From the NCBI GenBank assembly GCA_017303675.1, contig JAFLBX010000002.1:1-64000 (forward strand): a stretch of 64,000 bases of DNA, in the 5' to 3' direction. This DNA comes from Ignavibacteria bacterium. Its GTDB lineage: Bacteria > Bacteroidota > Ignavibacteria > Tepidaquicellales > OLB5. This document shows, one piece after another, positions 37,040 to 46,111 of this stretch (the first letter of the stretch is position 1; the number at the start of each line of letters is the position of its first letter). The notes below the pieces were generated by a model. The model was not told the DNA's origin. It ran no database searches and was given only the letters and a program-made list of their open reading frames with translations. A program made the position numbers and the translations under genes.

Positions 37040-37345
37040 ATGCAGATCAAATTCACAAAGTACAACGGACCTGACGGAATGTTCTACATTAAAATGCATG
37101 ATGAGAACGGAAGTACTCTGCTTCAGTGTACGGGCTGCAGGGCAGAATCTGATAACATCACCTGCCAAAGCGATATACGCCGCGCAGCGGCAAATGAAGC
37201 AAGTTATGAACGCAGCTCAACATCAGGTGGCATCTGGTTCTTCAGCCTCCGCTCACCCGATGGCAGAACAATTGCAATCAGCCGTCACTTCCAGAGCCAG
37301 CAGGATATGGAGCGCTCTATTTCGGAAATTAAAAGCAGTATGTGA
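37040..37345 (+). CDS. DUF1508/YegP-like small protein
   Basis: 101 aa, no signal. Two related halves: GMFYIKMHDENGSTLLQCTGC...SDIRRAAANE and GGIWFFSLRSPDGRTIAISRHFQSQQDMERSISEIKSS. The second closely follows the YegP pattern (F-x-L-K-x-x-N-G-x-x-I-x-x-S-x-x-Y-x-x-x-x-x-x-x-x-I-x-x-I). Function in the family is not established. It lies alone inside a large repeat-rich region, but its frame and sequence are well kept. Confidence 0.75.
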   Translation: MQIKFTKYNGPDGMFYIKMHDENGSTLLQCTGCRAESDNITCQSDIRRAAANEASYERSSTSGGIWFFSLRSPDGRTIAISRHFQSQQDMERSISEIKSSM

Positions 37346-37717
37346 TTCAAAGATTCCCAAACTGAATTGCTTCGCCAATAATTAGATTTTATCTTCCCTT
37401 CGCTTCTAAGAAGGGGGGAGTATCCCTGTAGATATAAAAAAACGATAATTGATCTTAAAACCGGAATTAGCTATGAACATCGATGGGGGTTCCGCTTTAA
37501 AATCAAAAGCAACCCACCATCCCAGTTATTGATGCTTGACTGTAATTGCAGTTTCATCGCAGCGTCACCAACCACAAATGCACATTTCATAACAGTCAGA
37601 GCTTGTCTGTTATCCTAACCGGATTAATTATGAGCAATAAAAAAACCTCTTTGTGTACCTTTGTCTCTTCGTGCCTTTGTGGCGATTTTTTGTTTTGTTT
37701 CTAAGTTTCATAATGTC

Positions 37718-37870
37718 ACCCTTTCAGGGTTCTTTTATCTAAGGAAATCTAAGATCTACAAAATTCCACCCTTCGGGGATACATTCTTTTAAAAACGGGA
37801 TTATATACATTTCACCCCATTCGGTTACGCATAACCTCGAAGTGGTGCTATAATTGTAGCCTTTGATTCA
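37718..37870. repeat. Scattered, partly decayed REP hairpins
   Basis: ACCCT TTC AGGGT (37718-37730), CCC TTC GGG (37767-37780) and ACCTC GAA GTGGT (37834-37846, one mismatch) followed by GCTATAATTGTAG. They share the stem, loop and tail with the REPs at 21040-22057. Confidence 0.65.
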
Positions 37871-37970
37871 ATAATAATATTCAAAACCGGTACTGGTGAC
37901 ATTAATAACCGTCATCGATCGGAAATTTTGCAGCGGCAATAACTATAATGCTTTGCTGCATTGCGACCAA

Positions 37971-38028
37971 TTTTTGTAGCTCGAATCGCTGATTCGAGTA
38001 AGCGAAACGGCGTTTCGCTTTACAAAAA
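37971..38028. repeat. Three-way-junction palindromic element
   Basis: Outer arms TTTTTGTA (37971-37978) and TACAAAAA (38021-38028) enclose two perfect hairpins: CTCGAATC GCT GATTCGAG (37980-37998) and AAGCGAAAC GGC GTTTCGCTT (38000-38020). Every base but two is paired. Confidence 0.85.
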
Positions 38029-38212
38029 ATCCTGCCAACGATGGCATTAAAAAATATAGTCACCCTGAACTTGCCTGACTTATTATTAAGTTTTCAGGGT
38101 CTTCTGCCAAACCTATAAATTATTGAGTAGGAGTGGAGATGCTGAAACGAGTTCAGCATGACAAAAAATAATGTTTAATGTTACTCTCTATCAATCTGCC
38201 CATTTTTCCCCC

Positions 38213-38267
38213 TTGACATATATCATGCGCATATATTATATTTACCATATATGCAATACGCATATAT
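38213..38267. promoter_or_regulatory. Orphan promoter-like site with AT-rich palindromic operators
   Basis: TTGACA (38213-38218), 17-nt spacer, TTATAT (38236-38241). A loose palindrome ATATAT-CATGCGC-ATATAT lies in the spacer and a perfect one, ATATATGC AATAC GCATATAT, at 38247-38267. This is a layout for a repressor-controlled promoter, but the next gene is about 350 nt downstream. Confidence 0.35.
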
Positions 38268-38615
38268 ACAGTAAAATTTACCCTTCTTATAATGAAAAAA
38301 ACATATTATGCTTTTTTTGCTTAAAAATTATCGGTATTTAATAGGTACCTTGGATTTTTGCCAGTTCGTGTCTCAAATGTCTCATTTATACTCAAAAACC
38401 ACCATTGGTGAGAAACATTACAGTTTCATACCGCAATCAAACAATATGCAGAAAAAAATAATATTAAGTTAATTTATGAGACAAATGAGACAAGAGCTAA
38501 ATTTTCTAATAAATTTTTCAGGGAAATCAATAAGTATTAACACTGGCAGCAGGGGTAATACAAAGGCTTAAATCTTTACATAAAAATCTGTATTTTCGTG
38601 GATTATTAAAACAAT

Positions 38616-40016
38616 ATGCTGACAAAACAAAGAACTATTTCAAAAGCTGTCTCAATATCAGGTATCGGACTGCATACCGGAAATAACTCAAACATGCGCT
38701 TTGTACCCGCCCCTGAAGATTACGGCATTCGTTTCAAAAGGATCGATCTGCCTGATTCACCCGAAATACCGGCTGATATCGATCACGTTACCGATATCTC
38801 ACGCGGAACCACTATTGCAGTCGGTGATGCTGAAGTTAAAACTACAGAACACGTTTTAGCGGCAATTATGGGTGCTGAAATTGATAACCTGATAGTTGAG
38901 CTTGATACCAATGAACCGCCTGTTATAGATGGCAGCGCAAAGCCGTTCATTGACCTGCTTATTTCTGCGGGATTCACAGAGCAGAGCCAGCCAAAGGATT
39001 ACCTTGTCATTGAAAATACACTTCACTACCGTGCGCCTGACGGAACTGTAGATATCGTTGCCTTTCCACTTGATGATTTTAAAGTAACAGTAATGATAGA
39101 TTACCGCAATCCCGCACTTGGCTCACAATACACAAGCATGTTCAATATGAGTGAATTCCCAACTGAATTCGCTCCATCACGCACATTCTGTTTCCTGCAT
39201 GAAGTTGAAAATCTGTATGAGCAGGGCCTGATACAGGGCGGCAAATTCGAAAACGCTGTTGTTATTGTTGACCGCGAGTTATCGCCAGACCAGCTTACCG
39301 GTCTGATGAACAAGCTGGGCATAAATGAAAGTGTAGTGCTGGGGCAAAATGGTATCCTGAACAACACACAGCTTCGTTTCAGTAATGAACCGGCTCGCCA
39401 CAAACTGCTTGACCTGATTGGTGATATGGCGCTCATAGGTGCTCCTATAAAAGGGCATATTATGGCTGCCCGCCCGGGTCATAAGCATAATATCGAGTTT
39501 GTAAAGATGCTCCGAAATCTTTACAAGCAGAATAAGCTTAAAATGAAGTACCAGGCAAAAACTTCAAGCGATGTTATATTTGATATTAACGCTATCAAGA
39601 AGATGCTGCCGCATCGTTACCCGTTTTTGCTTGTTGATAAGGTAGTTGATATAGATATTGGTAAGCGAATTGTTGGTGTAAAAAATGTAACTATTAACGA
39701 ACCTTTCTTCCAGGGCCACTTTCCGCAAAAACCGGTAATGCCCGGTGTACTTATTATAGAAGCAATGGCACAGACCGGCGGACTTCTGATACTTAACTTC
39801 TTTGATAGCTATGAAGGCAAGCTCGCTTACTTCACTTCCATCGATAAGGCGAAGTTCCGTAAGCAGGTGATACCCGGTGACCAGCTCTTTTTTGATGTAG
39901 AAGTAACTGACCGCAAGCGGAATATTTTCAAGCTGAAAGCCAAGGCATATAAAAACAGTATCAATGGCGAGCTTGCCGCCGAAGCTGAGCTTATGTGCGC
40001 AATTGTCGATGAATGA
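38616..40016 (+). CDS. lpxC-fabZ: Bifunctional UDP-3-O-acyl-GlcNAc deacetylase / 3-hydroxyacyl-ACP dehydratase
   Basis: 466 aa fusion, known in Bacteroidota and Chlorobi. LpxC part (1-310): zinc ligands His79 (TTEHVLAAIMG), His262 and Asp266 (RHKLLDLIGD), catalytic His289 (RPGHKHN). FabZ part (about 320-466): LPHRYPFLLVDKV, GHFPQKPVMPGVLIIEAMAQ with His368 and Glu382. It carries out the committed step of lipid A synthesis and a dehydration in fatty acid elongation, both drawing on 3-hydroxyacyl-ACP. The lpxA gene, often next, is not here. Confidence 0.97.
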   Translation: MLTKQRTISKAVSISGIGLHTGNNSNMRFVPAPEDYGIRFKRIDLPDSPEIPADIDHVTDISRGTTIAVGDAEVKTTEHVLAAIMGAEIDNLIVELDTNEPPVIDGSAKPFIDLLISAGFTEQSQPKDYLVIENTLHYRAPDGTVDIVAFPLDDFKVTVMIDYRNPALGSQYTSMFNMSEFPTEFAPSRTFCFLHEVENLYEQGLIQGGKFENAVVIVDRELSPDQLTGLMNKLGINESVVLGQNGILNNTQLRFSNEPARHKLLDLIGDMALIGAPIKGHIMAARPGHKHNIEFVKMLRNLYKQNKLKMKYQAKTSSDVIFDINAIKKMLPHRYPFLLVDKVVDIDIGKRIVGVKNVTINEPFFQGHFPQKPVMPGVLIIEAMAQTGGLLILNFFDSYEGKLAYFTSIDKAKFRKQVIPGDQLFFDVEVTDRKRNIFKLKAKAYKNSINGELAAEAELMCAIVDE

Positions 40017-40083
40017 TATAAGAAGTTAGTATTAACTGAATTCACTAATTAAAAAAATCTCATATGAAACAATCTCTTATGAT

Positions 40084-40125
40084 TTGCCGAAACTTTCGGC
40101 AATGTTTACCGGTTAATTTTTTTAT
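40084..40125 (+). terminator. Probable terminator after lpxC-fabZ
   Basis: TTGCCGAAA C TTTCGGCAA (40084-40102), with a T-rich stretch following after about 10 nt. Confidence 0.45.
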
Positions 40126-40194
40126 ACTTAATTTTTTAATGAGTAACGGGAATTTATAACACAATCACGTTATTATATTCTGAAAAGATATATT

Positions 40195-40202
40195 TATATT
40201 TG
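40195..40202 (+). promoter_or_regulatory. TAnnTTTG promoter element of histidine kinase gene
   Basis: TATATTTG, 25 nt before the ATG at 40228, with GGGGG between as a possible ribosome site. No convincing -33 box. Confidence 0.45.
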
Positions 40203-40227
40203 CAGAACTAATCGGGGGACTAGTATT

Positions 40228-41490
40228 ATGCAGAACATCCGTGAACGCGAATCACTCCAAAATCTAATTGAAGTCCTTAACCTTAAGAATAAGGAGCTTC
40301 GGCTTCTCTACGAAACATCCAGGTTTTTTTCTTCAACCCTTGATATCAATGAATTATATGACAAGCTTTTTGATGTACTAAGGAACATTGTTGATATGCA
40401 GGATATGTTTGTTGCCCGCTTTGATGATAAAGAGCGAAAGATAAAATATATCTACCTGCGCAGCGTGCTGGAGGAAAAACACATTGATGTTTCAAGCATT
40501 CCCGAAATTCCGCTTGCGCCTGAAGGCAAAGGAATCCTAAGCGAAGCTATACGCAAAAATGATACAGTTATAATCAATGATTACCAGAAGCGTCTTGCGC
40601 AATCCAGTGTTAAATACCATATTACCAATGAGGGAAATCTCTCGGAAAAGGATATGGGTAAGGAGTATGTCATAGAAACAGCTATGATAGTACCTATCAA
40701 GCTTAACGGCAAGATACTTGGTTTTATCACTCTGATGAGCAAGAATAAAAATGAGTTCGGAGAAGATAACCGTCCGTGGATAGAAACAATGGTTAACCAG
40801 GCGGCTATTGCGAACAAGAACGCTATTCTGTACACTGAAGTAACTTCAGATGCGAAAGAAAAAGTAAAGCTTGAAAGCTCGCTTGAAAAGCTTTCAAAAG
40901 AGCGTGAGCTTCTGGCATATGAAGCTTCGCACAGGGTGAAGGAAAATATGAAGATTATATCTTCACTGCTTCAGTTCCAGGCAGATTATGTAAAAGACCC
41001 GGTTCATCTTGAATATTTTAAAATTGCGCGCTCGCGCGCACAGGTACTGGCAATGGTACAGGATAAGCTTTACTCAGCAGAAAATGTAAACGATATCGAT
41101 CTCGAAGGATTCCTGTATACGCTCATTCCGTTTCTCTATTCATCCTTCGATATCAGCCTCTCCCGTGTATCTACATATGTGAATGTTAAGCATATTTACC
41201 TGCCAGTAGATAAAGCCATAACCTGCGCTATGATAATTAATGAATTGCTGAGCAATTCATTGCTGCATTCCTTCCCGAATAAAAAGAAAGGTAATATCAC
41301 AATTGATATGCATGAAGACAAGGAAGGGAAGTATTACCTTTCTGTTCGTGATAACGGCATCGGGGTAATTTCTCCAAAAGGCAGGCCCCATACTTTCAGT
41401 ATGGTGCTGGTTGGAATGTATGTAAAAAATCTTGGCGGCACTTTTGAGATCAACAGGAAAACCGGAACTAAAGTTGAGATACGGTTTTAA
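40228..41490 (+). CDS. Soluble GAF-domain sensor histidine kinase (HisKA_2 type)
   Basis: 420 aa, no membrane helix. A short coiled coil (1-30) leads to a GAF domain (about 35-200), a helical linker, a HisKA_2-like dimerisation segment with phospho-acceptor His235 in EASHRVKENMKIISSLLQFQ, and a HATPase with N-box IINELLSNSLLHSF and G-box DNGIG. The class senses a small molecule or redox cue by GAF and phosphorylates a response regulator. No regulator gene is adjacent, so it is an orphan kinase here. Confidence 0.88.
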   Translation: MQNIRERESLQNLIEVLNLKNKELRLLYETSRFFSSTLDINELYDKLFDVLRNIVDMQDMFVARFDDKERKIKYIYLRSVLEEKHIDVSSIPEIPLAPEGKGILSEAIRKNDTVIINDYQKRLAQSSVKYHITNEGNLSEKDMGKEYVIETAMIVPIKLNGKILGFITLMSKNKNEFGEDNRPWIETMVNQAAIANKNAILYTEVTSDAKEKVKLESSLEKLSKERELLAYEASHRVKENMKIISSLLQFQADYVKDPVHLEYFKIARSRAQVLAMVQDKLYSAENVNDIDLEGFLYTLIPFLYSSFDISLSRVSTYVNVKHIYLPVDKAITCAMIINELLSNSLLHSFPNKKKGNITIDMHEDKEGKYYLSVRDNGIGVISPKGRPHTFSMVLVGMYVKNLGGTFEINRKTGTKVEIRF

Positions 41491-41514
41491 ATTATCCAAA
41501 CTATTGAAATGAAA

Positions 41515-41540
41515 AGAGCAGGTTATTTATAACCTGCTCT
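41515..41540. terminator. Shared bidirectional terminator
   Basis: Perfect 12-bp stem AGAGCAGGTTAT / ATAACCTGCTCT with a TT centre, between the converging genes at 40228 and 41578. The T-tract is weak on both sides. Confidence 0.7.
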
Positions 41541-41577
41541 GTAATTTAACCCAACAACCTTGCGAAAAAATAATGAA

Positions 41578-42297
41578 CTATTTCATCATCCTTGCCTGAG
41601 AGCTGTAAAGATCGTTAATGATATCCTCAGGTATCGGGTCACCGTCTTCAATTTTATAATAAGCAATATGTATATGCGTTTTCCCGTAGATAGCTTTTCT
41701 GCCAGTGCGCCCTATATATCCAATTTCATCACCGGCTTTTACAAGGTCGCCGGGCTTCACAAAAACACTGTCAAGGTGAGAGTAATAGAAAATTGCTTCG
41801 CTTTCGGGATCGAACAGCTTTATATAATTCCCGCTGCGCAGGTAATCAGCCCTGAACCAGGTGGAATAAGTGGAAAGAACAATTCCCGTTACCATTGCAA
41901 CAGCAGGCACATGCCTGCCTGTGGAATCTTCGATACTGTTGGTATCTTTATCAATAATGAAAATATCATGAGCAGGATGGCCTTTAAACTCACCCCCCTG
42001 GAAGTAGCTGAAGAACTCATCTTTGTAATCTTTACCGCCAGTGCGGTAGGAATACCACGTAAAATCCTTCATCGGGAAAACCCAGTCGCTTCGCTTTGTG
42101 CCCGGAATTCCGTATGTTTTGAATTCCTTTTTGCCCAGCTTTACATACAGCATAATGGAATCCATAGCAGCATCTTCATCAATTTTCCGGTCACGGATAA
42201 GCTGGTCGGTTTTGTGCCATCGTTCAAACACGCTTTGTGAAAATGTGAATGTTTCAATGGCAAAAAGTGCAAAAACAAATAGTATTATTATTTTCAT
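41578..42297 (-). CDS. Exported M23-family peptidase
   Basis: 239 aa. Signal peptide to about residue 20 (FTFS). The catalytic domain has the HxxxD zinc pair His107/Asp111 (GHPAHDIFI) and the HxH motif His208/His210 (KTHIHIAY), plus YSHLDSV and GDLVKAGDEIGYIGRTGR. This is the lysostaphin/LytM fold, which cleaves peptidoglycan cross-links or activates amidases in the periplasm. All metal residues are present, so it is likely active. A plus-strand frame of 226 codons over the same DNA is a shadow. Confidence 0.88.
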   Translation of the reverse strand: MKIIILFVFALFAIETFTFSQSVFERWHKTDQLIRDRKIDEDAAMDSIMLYVKLGKKEFKTYGIPGTKRSDWVFPMKDFTWYSYRTGGKDYKDEFFSYFQGGEFKGHPAHDIFIIDKDTNSIEDSTGRHVPAVAMVTGIVLSTYSTWFRADYLRSGNYIKLFDPESEAIFYYSHLDSVFVKPGDLVKAGDEIGYIGRTGRKAIYGKTHIHIAYYKIEDGDPIPEDIINDLYSSQARMMK

Positions 42298-42337
42298 GCT
42301 GATGAATTTATTGATTAATTATCGTTCTTTCTCAAAC

Positions 42338-43591
42338 TTAATCCAAAACGCCCGCTGCGATTTCTTCAGTAATTGTTGATTTATCTTTTTCTGATATTTT
42401 GACCTTATCTTTTGGCTTATCTGTAAGCTTAAAGTAGGCAAGAATGCTGCTTGCTGCAAGTATAACACCGCTTAAAATGAACATAAAGTCAATACTTGTT
42501 ACCGAAGCTATAAAACCACTTGATAAAGGTCCAAGTAAGTTACCAAGCATAGTAAAGCTGGATGCGATTCCCATTACGCCTCCTTTTTTCTTATCAGGTA
42601 TACATTTGTTAATGAAGGAAAATAGTGAAGGCATAACTCCGCCTATACATAGACCGAGCAGAGCGCGAATCGGGACTAACTCCCAAATTCCGGTTGTAAC
42701 AACATGCAGTGCGTATCCGGCACCTGCTCCAATTAGCGCCCAGAGAAGGTTCCTTCGTATTTCGCGCCTGTCATTCAGTTTACCCCAGAAGGAAGATGAG
42801 ATAACCTGGAATAATCCAACAACACCGAATATCGAGCCTGTTATTGTAGCGAGGTATGGGGTAGTTCCAACGCGGTTTTCTATGAACAAAGCGAATAAAG
42901 GCTGTATCATAGAAATTGCTGCAGCTGATATAATAAGAAGCAATAAAGCGTATTTAAGCCTGGTGTTGCTGAAAACAAATTTATAATTATCCCAGATTGC
43001 GCTTTCTTTATTTCTTGAAGTATTTATTTCCTTTACAAAGGCAAATACAAGAACTCCGCTTACAGCACACATAATGGATGTTATAAAGAACACATTCCTG
43101 TAGCCGAAAGCATCTGCCATCATTCCGCCTATGAAGGGTCCCAATAGGTTACCGGCGGCAGTTGAGCTTGCCAGAAAGCCGATCGCGTATCCTGATTTTT
43201 CCTTTGGAGTGTTGGAAGATACCAGCGCAAGCGCTGCGGCTATAAAGCCGCTGAGAGCTCCCTGTACCATTCTGAATATAAAAAGCTGGGTTACATCCTG
43301 GGAAAAACCAATAAGTAATTGCGATACAGCTAGACCGAAAATGGCGCGAAGCACCATTTTCTTTTTACCGACTCGGTCGCCAAGCCATCCCCAAACAGGT
43401 GTGGCAATTACTGCAGTGATGAATACTCCAGAAACGACAAGACCGCTCCAGCGCTTAACTTCTGATATTTCTGTAACTCCAAGATCTTTTACGAATAAGG
43501 GAAGAAAAGGTATTACCATGCTCATACCTATCATTGCAAGTAACTGCGCTGACCAGATAATGTAAAGATTTTTACGCCAGCTTACTTCCAA
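42338..43591 (-). CDS. MFS exporter (DHA1-like)
   Basis: 417 aa with about 12 membrane helices. MFS motif A GDRVGKKKMVLRAIFG between helices 2 and 3, and a motif C-like GNLLGPFIGG in helix 5, the antiporter signature. The central loop near residue 200 (INTSRNKES) splits the two halves. The charged tail (KDKVKISEKDKSTITEE) is cytoplasmic. It resembles TetA/MdtG-type drug exporters; the substrate cannot be told. Confidence 0.85.
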   Translation of the reverse strand: MEVSWRKNLYIIWSAQLLAMIGMSMVIPFLPLFVKDLGVTEISEVKRWSGLVVSGVFITAVIATPVWGWLGDRVGKKKMVLRAIFGLAVSQLLIGFSQDVTQLFIFRMVQGALSGFIAAALALVSSNTPKEKSGYAIGFLASSTAAGNLLGPFIGGMMADAFGYRNVFFITSIMCAVSGVLVFAFVKEINTSRNKESAIWDNYKFVFSNTRLKYALLLLIISAAAISMIQPLFALFIENRVGTTPYLATITGSIFGVVGLFQVISSSFWGKLNDRREIRRNLLWALIGAGAGYALHVVTTGIWELVPIRALLGLCIGGVMPSLFSFINKCIPDKKKGGVMGIASSFTMLGNLLGPLSSGFIASVTSIDFMFILSGVILAASSILAYFKLTDKPKDKVKISEKDKSTITEEIAAGVLD

Positions 43592-43742
43592 CTTATATCC
43601 TGTTCTTTGCTAATATCATCATTATTTATAACTTATTTACAAAAATAATAATTCCTAAAATGGTTTTAAATGTTTAAATTTTGCATACTTTTTTATTAAC
43701 TTTGCTATAAATTTGTAATTAAATAAATAAAATATAGATTAT

Positions 43743-45245
43743 TTGTCCAAACAGAGAAAATATTTCGTATTTATCCTGCTATTTTTCATGTTGTATTGCT
43801 TTTTCCTCAGCTGGAGCTTTCTGTTCCAGAATGTAGATGATGCCTATATTTCTTACAGGTACGGTAAGAACCTGATGGAAGGAAAAGGTTTAGTCTATAA
43901 TCAGGGTGAGTATGTAGAAGGTTATACTAATTTTTTATGGACAATAATTACTGCCCCTTTTACCCAGATAAAATCTGTTGATGTATCTATTTTTTCCAGT
44001 ACCCTTGGACTGTTAATTTCAATGGTGAATATCTTAATGGTATCATTGATTGCCAAAATGTTTAACGGAAATTTGACAAAATACCTTAAATACCTTGTGC
44101 TTTTGCCGGCTTTATTTATGGCACTGGATGATTCGATAGCATTTTGGGCAATCGGCGGTATGGAGTTTCCGTTATATACATTATTTATTTTGGGTATCAC
44201 TTATAATTATTTCAGGATTAATGACGGCAAAAAATACCTGTTCTATCTGATAGTTCTGCTGATGCTGTGTACACTCAGCAGACCCGAAGGAAATATGATC
44301 ATTGTCGTAACACTTGCTCATATGTTCCTTTTCAGAAAACGAATAAATAATTTTAGTAAAGTATTTTTTACTATCGTTGCTGCATATGCATTATTTTGTA
44401 TTGGCTATTATGGCTTCAAATATCTCTTCTACGGACAATTGATACCCAACACATTTTATGCAAAAGGTGTTACTGATTTTAAAATGAATCTTGTTTTGGG
44501 GACAAAATACCTGGCTTTATGTGTTGGTACGAGAATTTATATATTTTTATTTATTCTTTTCATTCCATTTAAAAAAGCATTTACTGATCTCAGGCAATCA
44601 TACCTGGTAAGTTTTGTCCTTATCTATATCATATATATTGTGGCTGTTGGTGGGGACTGGATGATAGCAAACAGGTTCTTCGTACCTATAATTCCAATGC
44701 TTTATATACTCAGTGTAATTGGTTTCCTTAATGTATTAAATAAGATCAGTGAATATTATAAAAGTGAAATAAAAAGTATTAAAATAGCAAAAGTCACCTC
44801 AGCAGTACTGGCAATAGCTTTATTTTTATCTACCTTAAGTCTTTTGGAATATAAACAGCTCATTATTAAAGATAATAACGCCAGGTATGAAATGCAGTGG
44901 TCAATGTTCGGAAAGTGGCTTAAAATGAATGTCGATCCTAATACTGTAATAGCTGTTGGACCGGCTGGAAAAATACCATACTACTCTGAATTATACACTA
45001 TAGATATGTGGGGTTTGAATAATGATTATATAGCTAAAACTAATTCAAAAAGGCTGCAGGCTGGTCATAAAAAATTTGATATTGATTATGTTTTATCTTT
45101 GAATCCGGAATATATTATTGGTTATGCCGGATTTACTGATGCAGATATTTCCGAAAAATATGAAAAATTCAATGCACCTGAAGATAAATATAAATGCGAT
45201 GATGTAGTATTCAGACTTAAGCCTGAATTCAATAAAAAGAAATGA
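43743..45245 (+). CDS. GT-C type membrane glycosyltransferase
   Basis: 500 aa from a TTG at 43743. The first loop after helix 1 carries NVDDAYISYRYGKNLMEGKGLVYNQGEYVEGYTNFLW, with an Asp-Asp pair at the place GT-C enzymes use to bind the polyprenyl-phosphate sugar. It has about 9-11 helices, then a soluble C-terminal part (from about 385). Motif YGQLIPNTFYAKG is common in this uncharacterised group. It would move a sugar from a lipid-linked donor at the periplasmic face. It overlaps the following nucleotidyltransferase gene by 4 nt. Confidence 0.75.
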   Translation: MSKQRKYFVFILLFFMLYCFFLSWSFLFQNVDDAYISYRYGKNLMEGKGLVYNQGEYVEGYTNFLWTIITAPFTQIKSVDVSIFSSTLGLLISMVNILMVSLIAKMFNGNLTKYLKYLVLLPALFMALDDSIAFWAIGGMEFPLYTLFILGITYNYFRINDGKKYLFYLIVLLMLCTLSRPEGNMIIVVTLAHMFLFRKRINNFSKVFFTIVAAYALFCIGYYGFKYLFYGQLIPNTFYAKGVTDFKMNLVLGTKYLALCVGTRIYIFLFILFIPFKKAFTDLRQSYLVSFVLIYIIYIVAVGGDWMIANRFFVPIIPMLYILSVIGFLNVLNKISEYYKSEIKSIKIAKVTSAVLAIALFLSTLSLLEYKQLIIKDNNARYEMQWSMFGKWLKMNVDPNTVIAVGPAGKIPYYSELYTIDMWGLNNDYIAKTNSKRLQAGHKKFDIDYVLSLNPEYIIGYAGFTDADISEKYEKFNAPEDKYKCDDVVFRLKPEFNKKK

Positions 45246-45955
45246 TTAATGAAAAAATAACAGCAGCATTTATACTTGCAGCGGGCTTTGGTACCCGTTT
45301 AAAACCATTTACTGATACTTTACCTAAAGCTCTTGTCCCTTATAAAGGTACACCAATGATAGAAAATGTAATTTCTGTTTTAAAAAAATTTGGCGTAACT
45401 GATTTTTATATCAATACTCATCATTTTGCCGATAAGATGGAAAAGTACTTTTCTGATAGAATAGGAAGTGAAAAAATCACTTTGATTCATGAAGAAAATA
45501 TACTCGGTACAGGCGGTGCTCTGAAAAATGCTGAAAAATTTCTTGAAAAAAATGAAAATTTTTATGTGTATAATACAGATGTAGATTGTGATGCAGATTT
45601 GAATGAATTAAGCTCGTTTCATTTACAAACTAAATCTATTGCCTCATTATGTGTTCAGAAACGGAAAACATCTAGATACCTTCTATGTGATGAACAAAAC
45701 CGCCTTATCGGCAGAACAGAAGATGGAATAGATAAAATCTATGCTTCTGAAAAGCATAATATCACATTTTCAAAAAAAGCTTTTTGCGGAATCCATGTTG
45801 TAAGTTCTAAAATTTTCAAATATTTAAAATCCGAAAGTAATAGATTTGATATCATACCACTATATATGAAATTATTGACGAATAATGAAAAAATAAAAGT
45901 TTTTGATATCTCTGATAAAAATTGGAAAGACCTGGGAATACCCGAAAATCTTTAA
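45242..45955 (+). CDS. Sugar-phosphate nucleotidyltransferase
   Basis: 237 aa. AAGFGTRLKPFTDTLPKALVPYKGTPMIENV is the nucleotide-binding start; NTDVDCD the metal site (Asp-x-Asp). It is similar in length to MurU / short mannose-1-phosphate guanylyltransferase-like enzymes that make an NDP-sugar from a sugar 1-phosphate. The 4-nt overlap with the GT-C gene indicates translational coupling and suggests that the two act in one glycan pathway. The exact sugar is unknown. Confidence 0.85.
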   Translation: MINEKITAAFILAAGFGTRLKPFTDTLPKALVPYKGTPMIENVISVLKKFGVTDFYINTHHFADKMEKYFSDRIGSEKITLIHEENILGTGGALKNAEKFLEKNENFYVYNTDVDCDADLNELSSFHLQTKSIASLCVQKRKTSRYLLCDEQNRLIGRTEDGIDKIYASEKHNITFSKKAFCGIHVVSSKIFKYLKSESNRFDIIPLYMKLLTNNEKIKVFDISDKNWKDLGIPENL

Positions 45956-46041
45956 AATAACCGCAACAATATTAATTATATAACACTTACAAGTATAAAA
46001 ACATTCGTTTAAATTTTTCCGTGAAATTTAGGGCAGGTTTA

Positions 46042-46073
46042 TTTGCATAAAATCGGGTTTTAGTATATATTTG
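46042..46073 (+). promoter_or_regulatory. Bacteroidota-type promoter
   Basis: TTTG (46042-46045), 20 nt, then TATATTTG (46066-46073), a full match to the TTTG-N19-21-TAnnTTTG pattern. It lies 38 nt before the ATG at 46112, which also has an AGGAG ribosome site. Confidence 0.75.
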
Positions 46074-46111
46074 TAACAATTGGGGGAATCAAAAATTAAA
46101 AGGAGAACAAA

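Larger units (their letters stand above)
37346..38615. other. 1270-bp non-coding region before lpxC-fabZ
   Basis: No credible gene of 40 codons or more. It holds decayed REP hairpins of the transposase family (37718-37730, 37767-37780, 37834-37846), a three-way-junction element (37971-38028), a TTGACA promoter-like sequence with two AT-rich palindromes (38213-38267), and a pair of GAGACA-type inverted repeats (38369-38385 and 38476-38492). Confidence 0.75.

Noticed and set aside
38292-38324. 10-codon frame MKKTYYAFFA after the orphan promoter
   Set aside because: Too short, no ribosome site, no sign of attenuation structure beside it.
41560-42240. 226-codon plus-strand frame
   Set aside because: Antisense to the M23 peptidase, whose zinc motifs and signal peptide are clear.
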